From NCBI GenBank assembly GCA_029449235.1, contig JANATG010000008.1:2604001-2668000 (forward strand): a DNA stretch of 64,000 nucleotides, given 5' to 3'. The notes beneath the pieces were generated by a model that worked only from the letters and a program-made list of their open reading frames with translations, did not search any database and had not been told where the DNA came from. The DNA comes from Linnemannia schmuckeri. Taxonomy: Eukaryota; Mortierellomycota; Mortierellomycetes; Mortierellales; Mortierellaceae. Made by a program: the position numbers and the translations under genes. Below, piece after piece: positions 52,401 through 64,000 of the stretch (its first letter is position 1; each line of letters begins with the position of its first letter).

Positions 52401-52565
52401 GGTCATGGACATGGACAAGGAGGATATCTGCCGAAGGAGTGTATTGGGCAGCAGCAGCAGGCGAGTGTATCGACGGTGGCTCCGTGCCGGGAGTGTCAGT
52501 GCGATGACTTTACGGCGAATGTGTTTAAACCAGGCTCGTGCAACAACTGTTTCCACACCCATTAG
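49480..52565 (+). CDS. BAR-SH3 protein (endophilin/Rvs167-like) with Cys/His tail
   Basis: Six exons (49480-49509, 49604-49742, 50076-50242, 50651-50719, 50883-51059, 51216-52565) join in frame to 643 residues. The N-terminal BAR domain (1 to about 225) begins MIKNIGKFKQWTGEKIGKAQ and includes helices SELISRLGSSYIECLERAQA, SRRLDYDAKLAKVQKAKKEK and LKAYYDAQLAYARRMVEILE. This type of fold bends membranes during endocytosis. After a Ser/Pro linker an SH3 domain follows (about 355-418: VRALYNFDATAEGELSLRKG, IDEGWWEGEL, GMFPSNYVEEIE). A Pro-rich region with APPPPM and APPPPPTRR segments comes next. The last ~27 residues carry the Cys/His cluster CRECQCDDFTANVF ... SCNNCFHTH, which could bind a metal. 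Introns 1-5 fall between BAR-coding exons, and the rest is one exon. Confidence 0.9.
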
Positions 52566-53172
52566 AATCCAATAAGCAGAACAGTGTGGTTGTGACGCGC
52601 TTGTGGCGCGAGAAGAAAGGAATAGATAAATCAATAGATACGCGTCTCTCATCCATCATCTTTTGTCCTTCCGCTATCACTATCAGACAAGACTCTTTTC
52701 CTCCCCCTTTCTTTTTTTTCTAAACTATTCACTGCATTCTTGCTCTCCTCTACGTTGCTCGACTTTACTCCACCTACTACGGCCACACTACACCCGCCCT
52801 TTCTATTCTATGCTCTCGACACGAACTGATATCTAGCAGCAACAGGACAAAAAAAAAACAAACATACACGAGGGAGGTCAACCGAGTGATCTTGCTCCGT
52901 CATTCTTTTTTACTCTACCTTTCAATCGTACATCCTCTCTCTGCCTCGCTCTCTCTCTCTCCCTCCTTCTCTCTTTCTCATCCATTTCATCAAAAAGGGT
53001 ATGTAAATCAAACAAATAGTACGACTGATCGTTGCACTCGAAGGGCATCACTTTCTTTTTTTTTTTTTTTCTTTCTTGTATTGACAAAACATACTTTTTC
53101 TTTATTTTTTGCACGCTCCCTTCTTGGTAACAAATAGCACATCGCATCTTAGAGGACAAGCAAAGAGTCAGC
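52566..53172. other. Spacer and promoter of the APSES gene
   Basis: 3' flank of the BAR-SH3 gene and a CT-rich 5' region (52930-52990, 53050-53105, with CTCTCTCTCTC and T runs) upstream of the ATG at 53173. No gene. Confidence 0.5.
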
Positions 53173-56100
53173 ATGGATCAGCATCAGTATAGGCTGCATC
53201 AACAGCATCTGCAACAACAGCAACAACAGCAGCAACAACGCCAACAACACCTCCAACAACAGCAGCAACAACAACACCTGCATCACCAACAACAGCTTCA
53301 ACAGCAGCAACATGTACCACAACAACAACACCCCCCACAGCAACAACAACAGCAGCAGCAGCAGCAGCAACACCTGCACCAGCAATATCAAAGACATCAC
53401 ATTCTCCACACAGACCAGCATGGAATGTCGCTCTCCAGTCCACAGGATCATCCCCAACTCTCCCTCAGTGGCCTCCCTCCCTTCCATCATCGTACTCCTG
53501 CCGCAGGTATGGTCAGCATGAACAACAATCCCGCTGCTATGGTCATGCAGTCAGCCATCCACTCACCCGGAGCACCCCTGTCGCCTCGGACACCTGGCCT
53601 GCCCGGTTCCCCGATAGGATCACAGCAGCCTCAAGGAATGGGATTTGGACCGCCTGGAGGAGGAGGGATGTCTTCGCCCGTGGCGCTTCCGCCATACAAA
53701 TCCTCGACAGCTGCATTGTTGCAACAACAACGACAACAACAATTGCTCCAGCAGCAAGCCCAACAGCAAGCCCAACAGGCTCACCAACAGCAATTGTTGC
53801 AGCAACAATTACAGCAGCAACAACAGCAGTTACAACAGCAACAATTGCAACAGCAACAAGCACAACAGCATCAATTGCAGTTGCAAGCCCAACAGCAACA
53901 GCAATTACAGCAACAGCAACAGCAACAACAACAGTTACAGCAACAGCATATACAACAACAACAACAGCAACAGCAACAACAACCACCTCGGCCAATGGTG
54001 TCCCCCAGCGCAACACAGATGCCACAGCAAGCTGCTCTGCATAGGTCATCGATCCCGAACCCGAGCCCAATCTCCCAAACCCACGCCAGTCATCCGATCC
54101 CTCTCAGCAATATTATCACTGCAGGACCGCCTCCATCGTCTATTCCCGCCGTGCAATCATCGCCTGTTTCACCGACTGATCCAAAGCCCACATCTCTTCA
54201 ACTCTTACGACAGCGCCAGCAGGAGCTCGAATTGCAGCGGAAAAAAGATCTTGAGCTTCGGAAGCAACGGGAACTGGAAGAACAGAAGCAGCAGGAGCTG
54301 GAAGAACAGCGACAACGCGAGTTGGAGGAGCAAAAGAAACGCGAGATAGAAGAACAACGGTTACGCGAGCTGGAAGAACAGAAACAACGCGAGCTGGAAG
54401 AACAACGGCAGCGGGAGATTGAAGAGCAGAGACAACGTGAGGCTGAGGAGCAGAGGCTGCGAGAGATTGAGGAGCAGAGGCTGCGAGAGATCGAGGAGCA
54501 GAGGTTGCGCGAGACCGAGGAGCAGAGGTTGCACGAGATCGAGGAGCAGAGATTGCACGAGATCGAGGAACGGAGGCAGCGGGAGATCGAGGATCAGTGC
54601 AAGAGAGAGTTCGAGGAGCAGCGTAAAAGAGAGTTTGAAGAGCAACGTCAGAGAGAGTTCGATGACCAACGACAGAGAGAGTTTGAGGATCAGCGGCAAC
54701 ACGATCTCGAACAGCAACGGCTACGTGAACTCGAGCAACTGAGGCAGCGGGATCTTGAACAACAAAGACAACGGGAACTGGAGAAGCAACGACTAGCGGA
54801 GTTACATCGACAGCAGCAGCTCGAACTCGAACAACGACATCAACTGGAGGAGCAGAGGCAGCGAGAGGAAGATGAACGGCGCCAGCGTGAGTTTGAGCAG
54901 CAACGACGCCAGCAAGCTGAGCATCATCAGACGGACCACCAGCATCAGCCATTACATCGCCTCAACCCGCCGCATACCATGGACACCGCTCAGGCGGGTC
55001 AGGCGTACTCTGAACCTCCGCGGTACTCTGCCCCTTCAGCGACAGCAGATTCCTACCATCAGCACTATCAGCAGCCGATGCAGTCTAGTCATCAGTCATC
55101 AAACCCGTATAGATTGAGTGACCCTAATACGGAGACAAGAATGTCGCACAGTCAACAGCAGGATCAGAGGGACATGCCTCCCCCACCTCATCCTCTCCAA
55201 GAATATCAGCCTCAAACATCCTCGACCGCTCATTACATGGACACTGACAACGTTACTGGGGCTCCAAGCATCACCGCCATCAAAATGGAGGAGCAGCCAG
55301 CCATGGTACAGAGCACAGCACAACAAGAAATCCACCTTCAACCACACCCATCATCACAACAACAGCAATTTCAACACCATCAGCCAGAACCACCCCAACT
55401 GACGCCACCACAGCTGCAGCCAATGCCACCGCAAATACTGACGCCACAGTTGCCGCTGGATGATAAACCAGTACATGATGCGCCCATCGGACCAAGCCAA
55501 ATCTTCAAAGCCACATACTCTGGTGTTCCAGTTTACGAGATGATATGCAAGGGCGTTGCAGTGATGAGGCGACGATCAGATTCGTACTTGAATGCAACAC
55601 AGATTCTCAAGGTGGCAGACTTTGACAAACCTCAGCGTACACGCATCCTGGAGCGGGAAGTTCAGAAAGGCGAGCACGAGAAGGTCCAAGGAGGATACGG
55701 AAAATACCAAGGTACTAACAAACAAATAATTATTGGCAATATTTATTGAACACGGGCATGAGAGAGGACATGGTGATTGACCGAGTGTATTTCAATTGGA
55801 CCTAATAGGCACATGGGTTCCGTATGAACGAGGACTTCAGCTTTGTCAGGAATACAATGTCGTCCATCTTCTTCAGCCGATTCTGGAGTATCAGGCCACA
55901 AAGACGAGTCCACCCTTGGCGCCCAAACATATCACTGCCGCTTCGAACCGGCCACGGAAACCACGGGAGCCTCGCGCTGCAGGATCGACGCCAGTTGGAA
56001 CACCCAAGATGAAGAAATCAAAGATGGACATTGCGGCTCAAATCCTGCCCAAGCCAATGGATCTAAACATAGGGCTCCCGGAAGAAAGCTCTACTCCGTT

Positions 56101-58802
56101 TGAAGAAGGCGATACTGGGACAGCACCGTCAGGAACAGACGGTGACGAGGATGCGGATGAGGACATGACAGAAACCTCCGATGATGGTGACGAAGGTTAG
56201 AACTGCTGTTTGTTGCATATGGTCATACTCTTTTTTGTTACGAAACCCCTCCTCTTCGGTTATTAATGCTCTTCTTTTCTATACTCGCCGATATATAGAC
56301 AGTGATGTGAGCATGGATGACACGATGAGTCTGTTATCGGATCGTAGCTTGAGCCAGGGCAGGTCTCCCTCACCAGCCCGATCTCACGATGACCTTTCTA
56401 CAGACGATGCTTCGGACAAGGAGAGTCACTCATCATACTCGTCAGAATCACCTTCAACATCCCCCTCAGCTAGAGCTCGCAACGTATCGCCAATCTCACT
56501 CAAGAAGCATCGACGACCTGGTGATGAACTCTTTCTTGAAAACGAGGGTCAACTTCCAACCATACCCCAGAGGAAGCGGAGAACTCAACGAGGAGACGGG
56601 ACTATGGACGATGATCTAGAGGGCAGCTCTCAAGCAGAAGACGAGGGTAACAAACACGGCCGGGAAGGCTCTTTTCTGCGGGATAACTCTCCAAGCGTCA
56701 ATGCCAAGGAAGTTCGGAGATCAACCTCACGCACACGGGCTTCGGATCAGGATCAGGATCAGGATCAGGATGACCGCAAATCGACCACTTCCTCGATTGC
56801 GACTGCCACAGCTACCTTGACGGCCTCTGCGGATGTGCTCGCCCGCGGTCCTCATGCCGAGATGCTGTTGGAGTACTTTATCTCGGATTCTCCAGGCCTA
56901 CCCACTCTTCTCACGCAACCGCCATCGGATTTGGACGTGAATGTTGTGATTGATGAGGAGGGACACACAGCACTCCACTGGGCGGCAGCGATGGCGAAGC
57001 CGGATGTGATCAGGCTCCTGATCCAGCTTGGCGCCGATATTTATCGAGTCAACACGGACGGACAGACTGCGCTCATGCGGAGTGTGCTCTTTAGCAACAA
57101 TTTTGAGCAAAAGGAGTTTGTTACTCTGCTCGAGCTTTTGCAAAAGACCATCTTTACGATCGACAAGGACGACCAGACTGTGTTCCACCATGTGGCGATC
57201 ACAGCTGGTCAGCGAGGGAAGATTCACGCAGCACGGTATTACCTCGAATGTCTCCTCGCCAAGTTGGCCAAGCACCCGTCCGAGTTGGCGTCGATTATCA
57301 ATGTGCAGGACCGGGAGGGTGATACTGCGTTGACGATTGCGGCGAGACTCAAAATTGGCGGCAAGAAGGTGGTCAAGATGCTGCTGGATGCAGGTGCAGA
57401 TGGCAAGATTCGAAACCATCTGGGCAAGAACGCCGAGGATTATGTTCAGGAGACCGAGCAGGCGATTTCTTCAGCTGTTGCATTTACTGCTGCAGCGGCA
57501 GCGGCAGCAGCAGCAGCAGCGGTCAGCAAGAGCGGGAGCATCAATGGACATGCAGCAACTGCTACTTCAACACGTGGTGCTGCTGCTGCTGGATCAGGAG
57601 TTACAAACATGGCGGCGGTGGCGGTTCCGAACGGTGTTGCTCTTCCAGCAAAGGGAGTGCAAGCCAAGTCACCAAGCCAATCAGACGAATCAAAGGCGCA
57701 AAGTCGGTGCCCGAGTCATGTTCAGGATTCGCGTAGAGAAAAGCCCTCTAACGGGCATGCCAATGTGGCGGCGAGAATGACTGGTGAGAGCCGCAAGGCC
57801 GCTCCAGGTACTCATCTCCAGCAACAACGACAGCAACATTCGTTTTCAACCTCTAGTAGTCTCTACAAGCAACTTCAAGAAGCCAACTCCAAATCTGGAC
57901 CGTCCATCAACTCCGCCACCACCACCATACCACCAGTTTCTTCATTACCGAGTGGCCAGTCTCTCACGGCATCAACTTGGAACGTAGTGATCCCCACAGT
58001 GAGCGATCTGTTTGGGCAGCTGACGCACTCGTACGAGAAGGACATCTTTGAGAAGGATCAGGATATTGTCGAGGCGCGCAGCTTGCTCGAGGGGATGCAG
58101 ACCGAGATTTGGGAGGGTCGTCGGACGATTCTGGAGTTGAAGTCTACGGCGTCGACATTGAAGAAGGCCGAGGAGGAGATTCGGGAATTGGAAAAGAAAA
58201 TCAAACAGGAGATTCACATCCGACAGCGGCTGCGGTTGGAAGAATTAATTCATGAGCAAGAGGAAGATGGGCTCAACCGCAAGCTACCGGCGAATGGTGT
58301 AGTTGGAGCGAAGGAAAATAAGGCCGTGGAATCAGAGAAGGAAGGGGAGAAGGGGGGAATTAAAGCTGAGGCACAGTCGGAAGGAGATGGGACGACAGCA
58401 GGAATCGTCATCGGTGAACAAAATGGAGAGATGAAGGAGACTATGGCCGCTAAGTCCAACGGATCGGAGACCACGGACGCGCCTGCTCCAAACGCCACGA
58501 TCGACATGGTGACAACTGCCACCGTGACAACAGCAACAGCAGCAACAGCAGCACCTTTGACCAGGCATTCAGATAAGGCACAACAACCACTGGAGAATGA
58601 GGCGGAGACATTGCGGACGAAATTGGAGGGACTGCAGAAGAAGCGTAAGGAACGGGTGGAAGAGATGGTGGCACTAAAGAGCCAGCAGGGCAAGCGACGG
58701 CACGAGTACCAGCGGTTGATTGCGCTTTACTGTAATGTTTCCATGGACCAGGTTGATGGACTTTTGCAGCCCCTACTGACTTCTCTTGGCGGAGATGTTT
58801 GA
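53173..58802 (+). CDS. APSES/ankyrin transcription factor (Mbp1/Swi4-like), Q-rich extension
   Basis: Exons 53173-55711, 55809-56195 and 56299-58802 join in frame to 1809 residues. The DNA-binding APSES (KilA-N-like) domain lies at about 776-880: IFKATYSGVPVYEMICKGVA, VMRRRSDSYLNATQILKVAD, GKYQGTWVPYERGLQLCQEY. Four or so Swi6/Mbp1-type ankyrin repeats follow at about 1190-1360 (EEGHTALHWAAAMAKPDVIR, NTDGQTALMRSVLFSNNF, KDDQTVFHHVAITAG, DREGDTALTIAARLKIGGKK). C-terminal coiled coils follow (VEARSLLEGMQTEIWEGRRT). Family members bind G1/S promoters. Unusually, about 770 residues precede APSES: two glutamine-rich blocks (about 12-75 and 181-271) and an octad charged helix (about 345-583). The ATG is the first of a continuous 846-codon frame; a downstream start cannot be excluded. 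Confidence 0.9.
54205..54920 (+). repeat. 24-bp (8-residue) coding minisatellite
   Basis: About 29 imperfect units of eight codons encode REIEEQRL-like octads (variants RELEEQKQ, REFEEQRQ, RDLEQQRQ, HEIEEQRL) inside the APSES protein. Adjacent units such as GAGATTGAGGAGCAGAGGCT are the most alike at 54460-54560, suggesting recent unit duplication there. Confidence 0.85.
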
Positions 58803-59211
58803 GTCTGACCAGGTCTGGGCGAGCGAGCGAGCGAGCGAGCGTGGGAGAAGGACAGGCGATTGAGCGGTTGGGTTGTGATTGACTGTAGTCATCCTTTTTT
58901 CACCTACTTCTTTCTCCATTTCAATTTTCACATTGTACATAACCTTCCATTGAATCAATTCTTAAAAAAAATGACGGGGTCAACAACGATGCCATGGAAA
59001 ACATTTATTTGTTGTTTGATTTTACACGAGGGAGATATGATGGTTTGATAAGCGATGAACAAGCTGCAGAAAAGCGAGAAAAGTCAAGAAAACAGGAAAA
59101 AAAAAAAATAGGACGAACCAAAAACAGACAACGAGCAACAGAAGTAAAAAAAGAAAAGAAAATCAGGAAAAAAACCAAGAAAAATTACACTATAAAACAA
59201 GCACTGCTTAT
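58803..59211. other. Convergent spacer
   Basis: 3' flanks of the APSES gene (+) and the MFS gene (-). It has a (GCGA)n run at about 58820-58841 and A-rich DNA (59090-59190). No gene. Confidence 0.5.
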
Positions 59212-62200
59212 CTATGCGCTGATGGCATCGCTAGTACGAGAAGCACCTCTCCACTGTGCAAGAACCTGGGCAATCTGCGCTGTGAAAATAACGGGTGTTG
59301 CCACAACAATCATGATTCCAAACATGACCATCGTCCACCAGAATCCAAAGTCCTCGAAGATGAAACCCGCCAATATTGGGCCTACAGCCATTGATAGAGA
59401 ATAAGTCATGTTGTACAACGCATAGGTCTTTGCATACCCGTTCCAGCCCTTCTTATTGACCACGTCTGCCATGGCTGGGAGGAGGGGTGTCAAGATTGTT
59501 GAGGAGCCGAGACCGAAGAGGGCCAGGGGCAGGATGAAGGAGAGGAAGGTCTTGGGAACGGAGAGCGAGAATGTTGCGACGGCGAAGATGGCCATTCCTA
59601 GGAGAGAGATGTAGAAGTGGCCGATCTTGTCGGCGTAGTATCCGATGGCAGAAGAGAAAAGCGTTGGAAAGATGGCGGCCAGAAAGATGAGTCCTGTCTG
59701 TGTGGGGCCTGCGCCCAACAGCTCTTCCAAATACAAAGGCAAAACCGGCTCCAGTCCTACACAGGTTGAATTGAAGTATGATAGTTAGTCCTTGCCACGC
59801 TTTTGATGGTTTTAAAAACACGACCATATTTTTTTAACATGCTAACATACCGGAGAAGACACTAGCGGCGACAAAGGTAGCGAGAAGACAGCAAGTAATG
59901 GTCCAGTTGCTGGCAATCTCAAACATCGACACGTCAATTCCTGCGCCCTCATTCTTGGCAGTTTCGTTCAAAGGTGCACCATCCGATAATAAGAGTAATG
60001 AAGACGCAGAGCTAGACGTCGTTCCATAACTACTTGACGATCCCGACGATCTGCCTGCCTGATGCTGAGTAGAATTCTTCTTCTCAACGTGCTCTTGATG
60101 GTGCAGGCCATCGTCTAAAATCTCCTGAGCGTGTTGAGGGTCCGAAATGGCCGCTGCAGTCCTCTCAACCGCAACAACAGTTGTTGTTGATGGCTCATGA
60201 ACAGTTAAACCATCCACTTCCTGCTCACTTGCACTAGAAGCAGCTCCTTCGTCCTGATGGACCTTGACCGCTGTGACCTTCTTCTTCTCAGGTTCGGCAA
60301 TGAAGACGATGCACAAAAAGTCCAGGATAGCCAATCCTGCGCAAAAGATGAAGGGGGCGCTGTATCCGTGGTACTCGTACAGGTATCCTCCCACCATGGG
60401 TCCCAACATGAACCCGACCGCGTTTGCCGTCATTGTCGCGCCCATCACCACGCCTAGGTTGTCTGGAGGGTACACATCCGCCAGCAATCCCAATCCAATC
60501 GTCCTAGTTTTTTTTTTTAACCATTGGCAAAAGGAGGATAGGATATCATAGTCAGTAAAGTTTTACTTAACTTTGAGCCGTGAAATAGAGAGAAAGTGTT
60601 GTGGATAAGATCATACCAGGAGGCACCGCCGGCAGATCCTTGTCCGATTCTGGCGAGGATGAGAACCCAGTAGTTGCTTGCGAGCGAGAACCCGACGGTG
60701 GCGACGGCAAGTCCAAGCATTCCGACCATCATGGGGATCTATTCAGTTAGAAAACATGAGAGAGTAGGTATGGTGGTCAGCATCGCCACAAAGATACTCG
60801 AAAGAAAGGAGATGGCCTTGCATGACATCGCATGACATGCGGTACGCAAATTTCTGTGCGACTCATAAAATAAAATCATGGACTCTGGTGGGCGGGAAAC
60901 ACATGATCCTAATCGTCTGCTTATCCCATTATCATTTCTTCCTTGGCCGCAATGAGGTAGACGCTTGTGTTGAGCGAATAATAGTTGTCCGAGGAGGGAG
61001 TGAAAGTTGTCAAGAGTGAATGCGGTTGAGTGGAGAGGGTGGGGTGACGAGGTCTGCTGCCCTCCCTGGAGAATTCATGTTCGTTTTTGTTCATTCTTCT
61101 AACGGGTCGAAATCAACATCGTCCGAGTGATCCAATGCTCTGCGTTGTTGTCGGGTTCTTCGTCCTTACCCTCCGGTTCTGATACTTGTCACTCATGATG
61201 GCAAAGACAGGAGTAGATGCCAACAATCCGATGGCTAAATGACGCAAAGAATGAACAAAAATGATACGTTAGTCAATAAGTCATGTTGCATTGGCAGACA
61301 TTCGTTCCATGTCTTTGCAATCCTCTGTCCTATGGTATGATTTATCCATTGTTTCCTGCTTGCTTTTCTGTGTGTCCCCATAGCTCTCAATGGGTCAGTG
61401 TTCGTTCCTTGTGTCATGCCCTTCTTTATCTTCTTTCACTCCGTCATTTCACCATCCTTCCTTCGATCATCCCATGTCCAGTTAGCAGATGATCTTTCAC
61501 TTTCTTTTTCCTTCTTTCTCATCCTAATTGCATCCTTCTATTATTGTACTCATCCTTAATCGTCTATCTAGACGGTAGCTAGCATCAAAGAGATCCATTC
61601 TCGGCGTTGGTCGTATCTCCGTTAACATAAAAAAGAAAAGAGTCTATTGTTGTTGGCTGTGAACGTGTGTGTGGATGTGTTCGTCTCCTTCGGGTATCAC
61701 AGGAGTCACATGGTTGTTGGCCTCATTTTGCAAGGAGTGAATGAGAGCAAATTTGTTCAAAGGAAAGAGAGAACGAGAGATAGACCCGAGCTCCTCTCTG
61801 ATCTGGGTGAACGAGTCAAAAGAAAAAAAAGCCGATCATCGAATGTCTGTCCATCCGCCTTTGTTGCAGTAGCATTGTGGTTGTTGCTAGTCGACAATGA
61901 AGAAAGTGTGCAAGACTTACCATAGCAGGCGAAAAGAAGGCCAACCTCTCTAGAGGTGCCCCCGAGGCGGTTTTTAACAATGTCAGGCAAGATGGGGACC
62001 ACCACTCCGTATACAACCTGATAAAGTTCGGTACCAAAAAAAAAAAAAAAAAGTTAGTAAGGTACAAAAAGATCTTGAAGAGGAAACAAGATTATCAGGA
62101 AAAGCAGCTTCAAAGTTCACTTTTTTTTTATGTCAGACTGGCTGGTTATGTAGGAGTGTGATATGTTTGCTCCAATTCCCCGCTCATTTTTTTCACTTCC

Positions 62201-62662
62201 TTGAAGAAAGCAAACAAGTAATATCGTCTTTCCACTCGACGATTAAGACGAACAAATCACAAAGTAAAAGGGCCGACAGCATCGAATCTTCGGAGTCTCT
62301 CTCCCATTTCTTCGACACTCTCTTCCTGCTAGTTCCCTCAATTCCTGGACATACAGAACCCACCAATCTCTCTCTTCACATAGGTATGCGAAACAAAGCA
62401 AGAAGGCTTCTTTTTCTTCTTGTCAAGACATGTCTTCAATGGAATGGCTGTTGAATGCGATCAATGAAAAAAGGGTTCAAGAGTGGTTGTTTACCATGTC
62501 GGTGAAGAGAGCCATGGCGACAACACAGGCCACGGCGAGGGGAGATCTGCGGGCTCTGTACCATGCAGACCGCTTGTGGCCTGTCTCTGCTGTTGCTGTT
62601 ACTGCTGTTGTTGTCGACAGAAGAGGCTGTCGTTCGTCTGTCTGGGGCAATGGTGTAATCAT
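59212..62662 (-). CDS. MFS transporter, vesicular amine transporter-like
   Basis: Exons 62662-62495, 62017-61921, 61234-61170, 60738-60617, 60503-59851 and 59756-59212 join in frame to 549 residues with about 12 membrane helices. TM1 begins SPLAVACVVAMALFTDMVVY. It is followed by GVVVPILPDIV, then after TM2 a motif A-like ASTPVFAIMSDKYQNRR. ILARIGQGSAGGAS fits TM4. ADVYPPDNLGVVMGATMTAN, then GFMLGPMVGGYLYEYHGYSA, fits TM5-6 and matches the multidrug:H+ antiporter/VMAT type. A long cytosolic Ser/His-rich loop separates TM6 from TM7. The second half has AIFPTLFSSAIGYYADKIGH and YNMTYSLSMAVGPILAGFIF. Substrate unknown. The cytosolic N-terminus holds ERQPLL, a possible acidic/dileucine-like sorting signal to endosome or vacuole (inference). 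Confidence 0.87.
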
Positions 62663-64000
62663 TTCTTCTTGGTTGAAAGGAAGGGATAATGAAGGGTATC
62701 AGGTTGTTTTTGTTCAGACGCAAGACGAAACTGAGTGAATGAGTAAACGAATGAGTTGAAGAATGAGTCAAGTTGAATGGACAAGTGGAAGAAGACTGAA
62801 TGAGAGTTGAGAGTTGAGTGTGAGGAGGAGGAAGTAGGAAGGAAGTCAGAAGGAAAGGAGGGAAATAAAGCAAACAGACAAACAGACAGACGAAAGAAGA
62901 GGAAGAAGAGGAAGAAAAGAAAGAAGAAGAAAAAGGAACAGACCGAACAAAAGAGAATGATTTCTTAAAAAAAAAAAAAAAAAAGTTTTGGTTCTCTGTC
63001 TTCTTTCCTTCTTTCTTCCTTCATTCCTTCTCTCTTCCTTCATTTCTTCCTTGTCGCACCTGTGTATTGCACACCCCGACTTTATTCTTCTTCTCTTTAT
63101 TCTTCTTCCTCCTCTTTCTTCCTTCTCATTCTTCTTCTCTTCTTCCTATCAGCTTGTACGCCTTCACTTCTTCTCTTCTTCTTACCAGCTTGTACGCCTT
63201 CTCTTTTTCATGCCTTTCTTATTCCCATTTGTCAGTTCAAACACCCAATCCCTCTCTTCCTTATCCTCTGCCGCAGTGCTCATGTATCCATGCCCGCGCC
63301 AGTGCTCATGGGAAAATCACTTCCATAACCAAATAACACACAGACATCAGTCCGGACAACAATCGCCATTTAAAGGAGGCATCGGACCATGGATGAATAG
63401 ATGGACATGCATACACTATTTTCTCTGACTAGGACAGAATGCATCTCTCTCTGTCCCCTCGTTTTTTTCCCTCCCCACTCCTTTCTTCCTTCCTTCCTTC
63501 CTTCTTTGCCGGAAAACAATATCAGACGGCAGTTGAGCAAAGGGAACAATGTTGACAAATGGGAACACAAGTAGCAGTAAGAGAGAGAGCAGTCGATTTG
63601 AGAAAAGTTGGGCAGACAGACAGACAGACAGACAGAGAGAGAGACAGATTCAGAGAAAGACGAGTAAGAGTTGTTGTGCACACATGGCAGGAAGCACGTT
63701 TGTACAAATAAGCATAACAAGAAAGATCGGCCATTGCCACGCTATTTACTTGTTTGTTTGTTTGTTTGTTTGTTTGTTTGTTTCCTTCCTTGTTTGCTTG
63801 TTTGGTGGACACAGTTTTTGTTTGCATTAATCCTATTTGTTGGAATGCAACAACAATCAACGAACAACATGGACGATGTACTGCACAGCATAATGAATGA
63901 CTGATGGTATCTGTATATGCAGGAGACAACTGTAAAGGCCCATGTGTAGCGTTTTGTCTAGACCTTTCCTCGACTTTGACCAGCTCACTATGTATGATCC
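62663..64000. other. Gene-free right end of window
   Basis: Promoter side of the MFS gene, with GAATGAGT repeats (62730-62770) and purine-rich DNA (62820-62940). It then has simple repeats: poly-A at 62966-62983, (GACA)n at 63615-63636 and (GTTT)n at 63752-63783. There is also a direct duplication of about 34 bases containing AGCTTGTACGCCTTC (63150-63164 and 63187-63201). No CDS or RNA gene is supported. Confidence 0.5.

Noticed and set aside
53543..54952. Long antisense ORFs (Val/Ala- and Leu-rich) opposite the APSES gene
   Set aside because: Mirror translations of CAG/CAA and GAG repeats; no start context or conserved motif.
1..64000. CRISPR arrays, bacterial operons, phage genes
   Set aside because: The sequence is eukaryotic with spliced genes. 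The tandem repeats seen lack regular spacers.
1..64000. tRNA and rRNA genes
   Set aside because: I looked for T-arm (GGTTCRA) and paired acceptor motifs and for rRNA cores and found no convincing case. A tRNAscan run would be decisive.

Overview
This window is eukaryotic and most probably comes from a fungus of the Mucoromycota, with Mortierellomycotina (Mortierella/Linnemannia-like) as the best guess. The genes are split by short GT-AG introns, often ending in ATAG or TTAG. Promoters are pyrimidine-rich, homopolymer A/T tracts are common, and serine, glutamine and asparagine runs abound. Protein types such as an APSES/ankyrin cell-cycle factor, a BAR-SH3 protein and a makorin also fit a fungus. 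I placed exon borders by hand from reading frame, splice consensus and family alignment from memory. No transcript or database evidence was used.

Layout. 1-2.4 kb: the 3' part of a makorin-type RING/CCCH E3 ligase (+) meets ribulose-phosphate 3-epimerase (-) tail to tail. 3.4-11.5 kb: a decayed accessory island with two paralogous small secreted cysteine-rich proteins inside a ~2 kb tandem duplication, relics of an F-box/LRR-like gene on both sides, and a broken gene with a faint resemblance to Crinkler-type NTPases. 11.6-18.2 kb: long CT-rich DNA, then a large Ser-rich coiled-coil protein. 18.5-23 kb: a tiny conserved CxxC protein made of four very short exons, a gene-poor stretch, then a highly codon-biased secreted preproprotein. 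23.4-36.1 kb (-): a WD40 protein of WDR26/Gid7 type and a coiled-coil protein, both with introns near 2 kb. 37.2-40.8 kb: succinyl-CoA ligase alpha (-) and the succinate dehydrogenase assembly factor SDHAF4 (+) start back to back. 41.4-43.6 kb (-): an acidic protein of unknown function. 43.8-47.0 kb: an apparently intact Harbinger/PIF DNA transposon with two convergent genes and 23-bp perfect terminal inverted repeats. 47.4-58.8 kb: a 46-residue IF1-like protein (-), a BAR-SH3 protein (+) and an APSES/ankyrin transcription factor (+) with a huge Q-rich and octad-repeat N-terminal extension. 59.2-62.7 kb (-): a 12-TM major facilitator of the vesicular amine transporter type.

Most genes are ordinary housekeeping functions: pentose phosphate pathway, TCA cycle and complex II assembly, ubiquitin ligation, endocytosis, and G1/S-type transcription. 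The accessory content is concentrated in the 3.4-11.5 kb island and the Harbinger element. A recurrent feature is very small exons (13, 13, 21, 22, 28 and 30 nt). One 13-nt exon carries the catalytic Asp motif of the epimerase.
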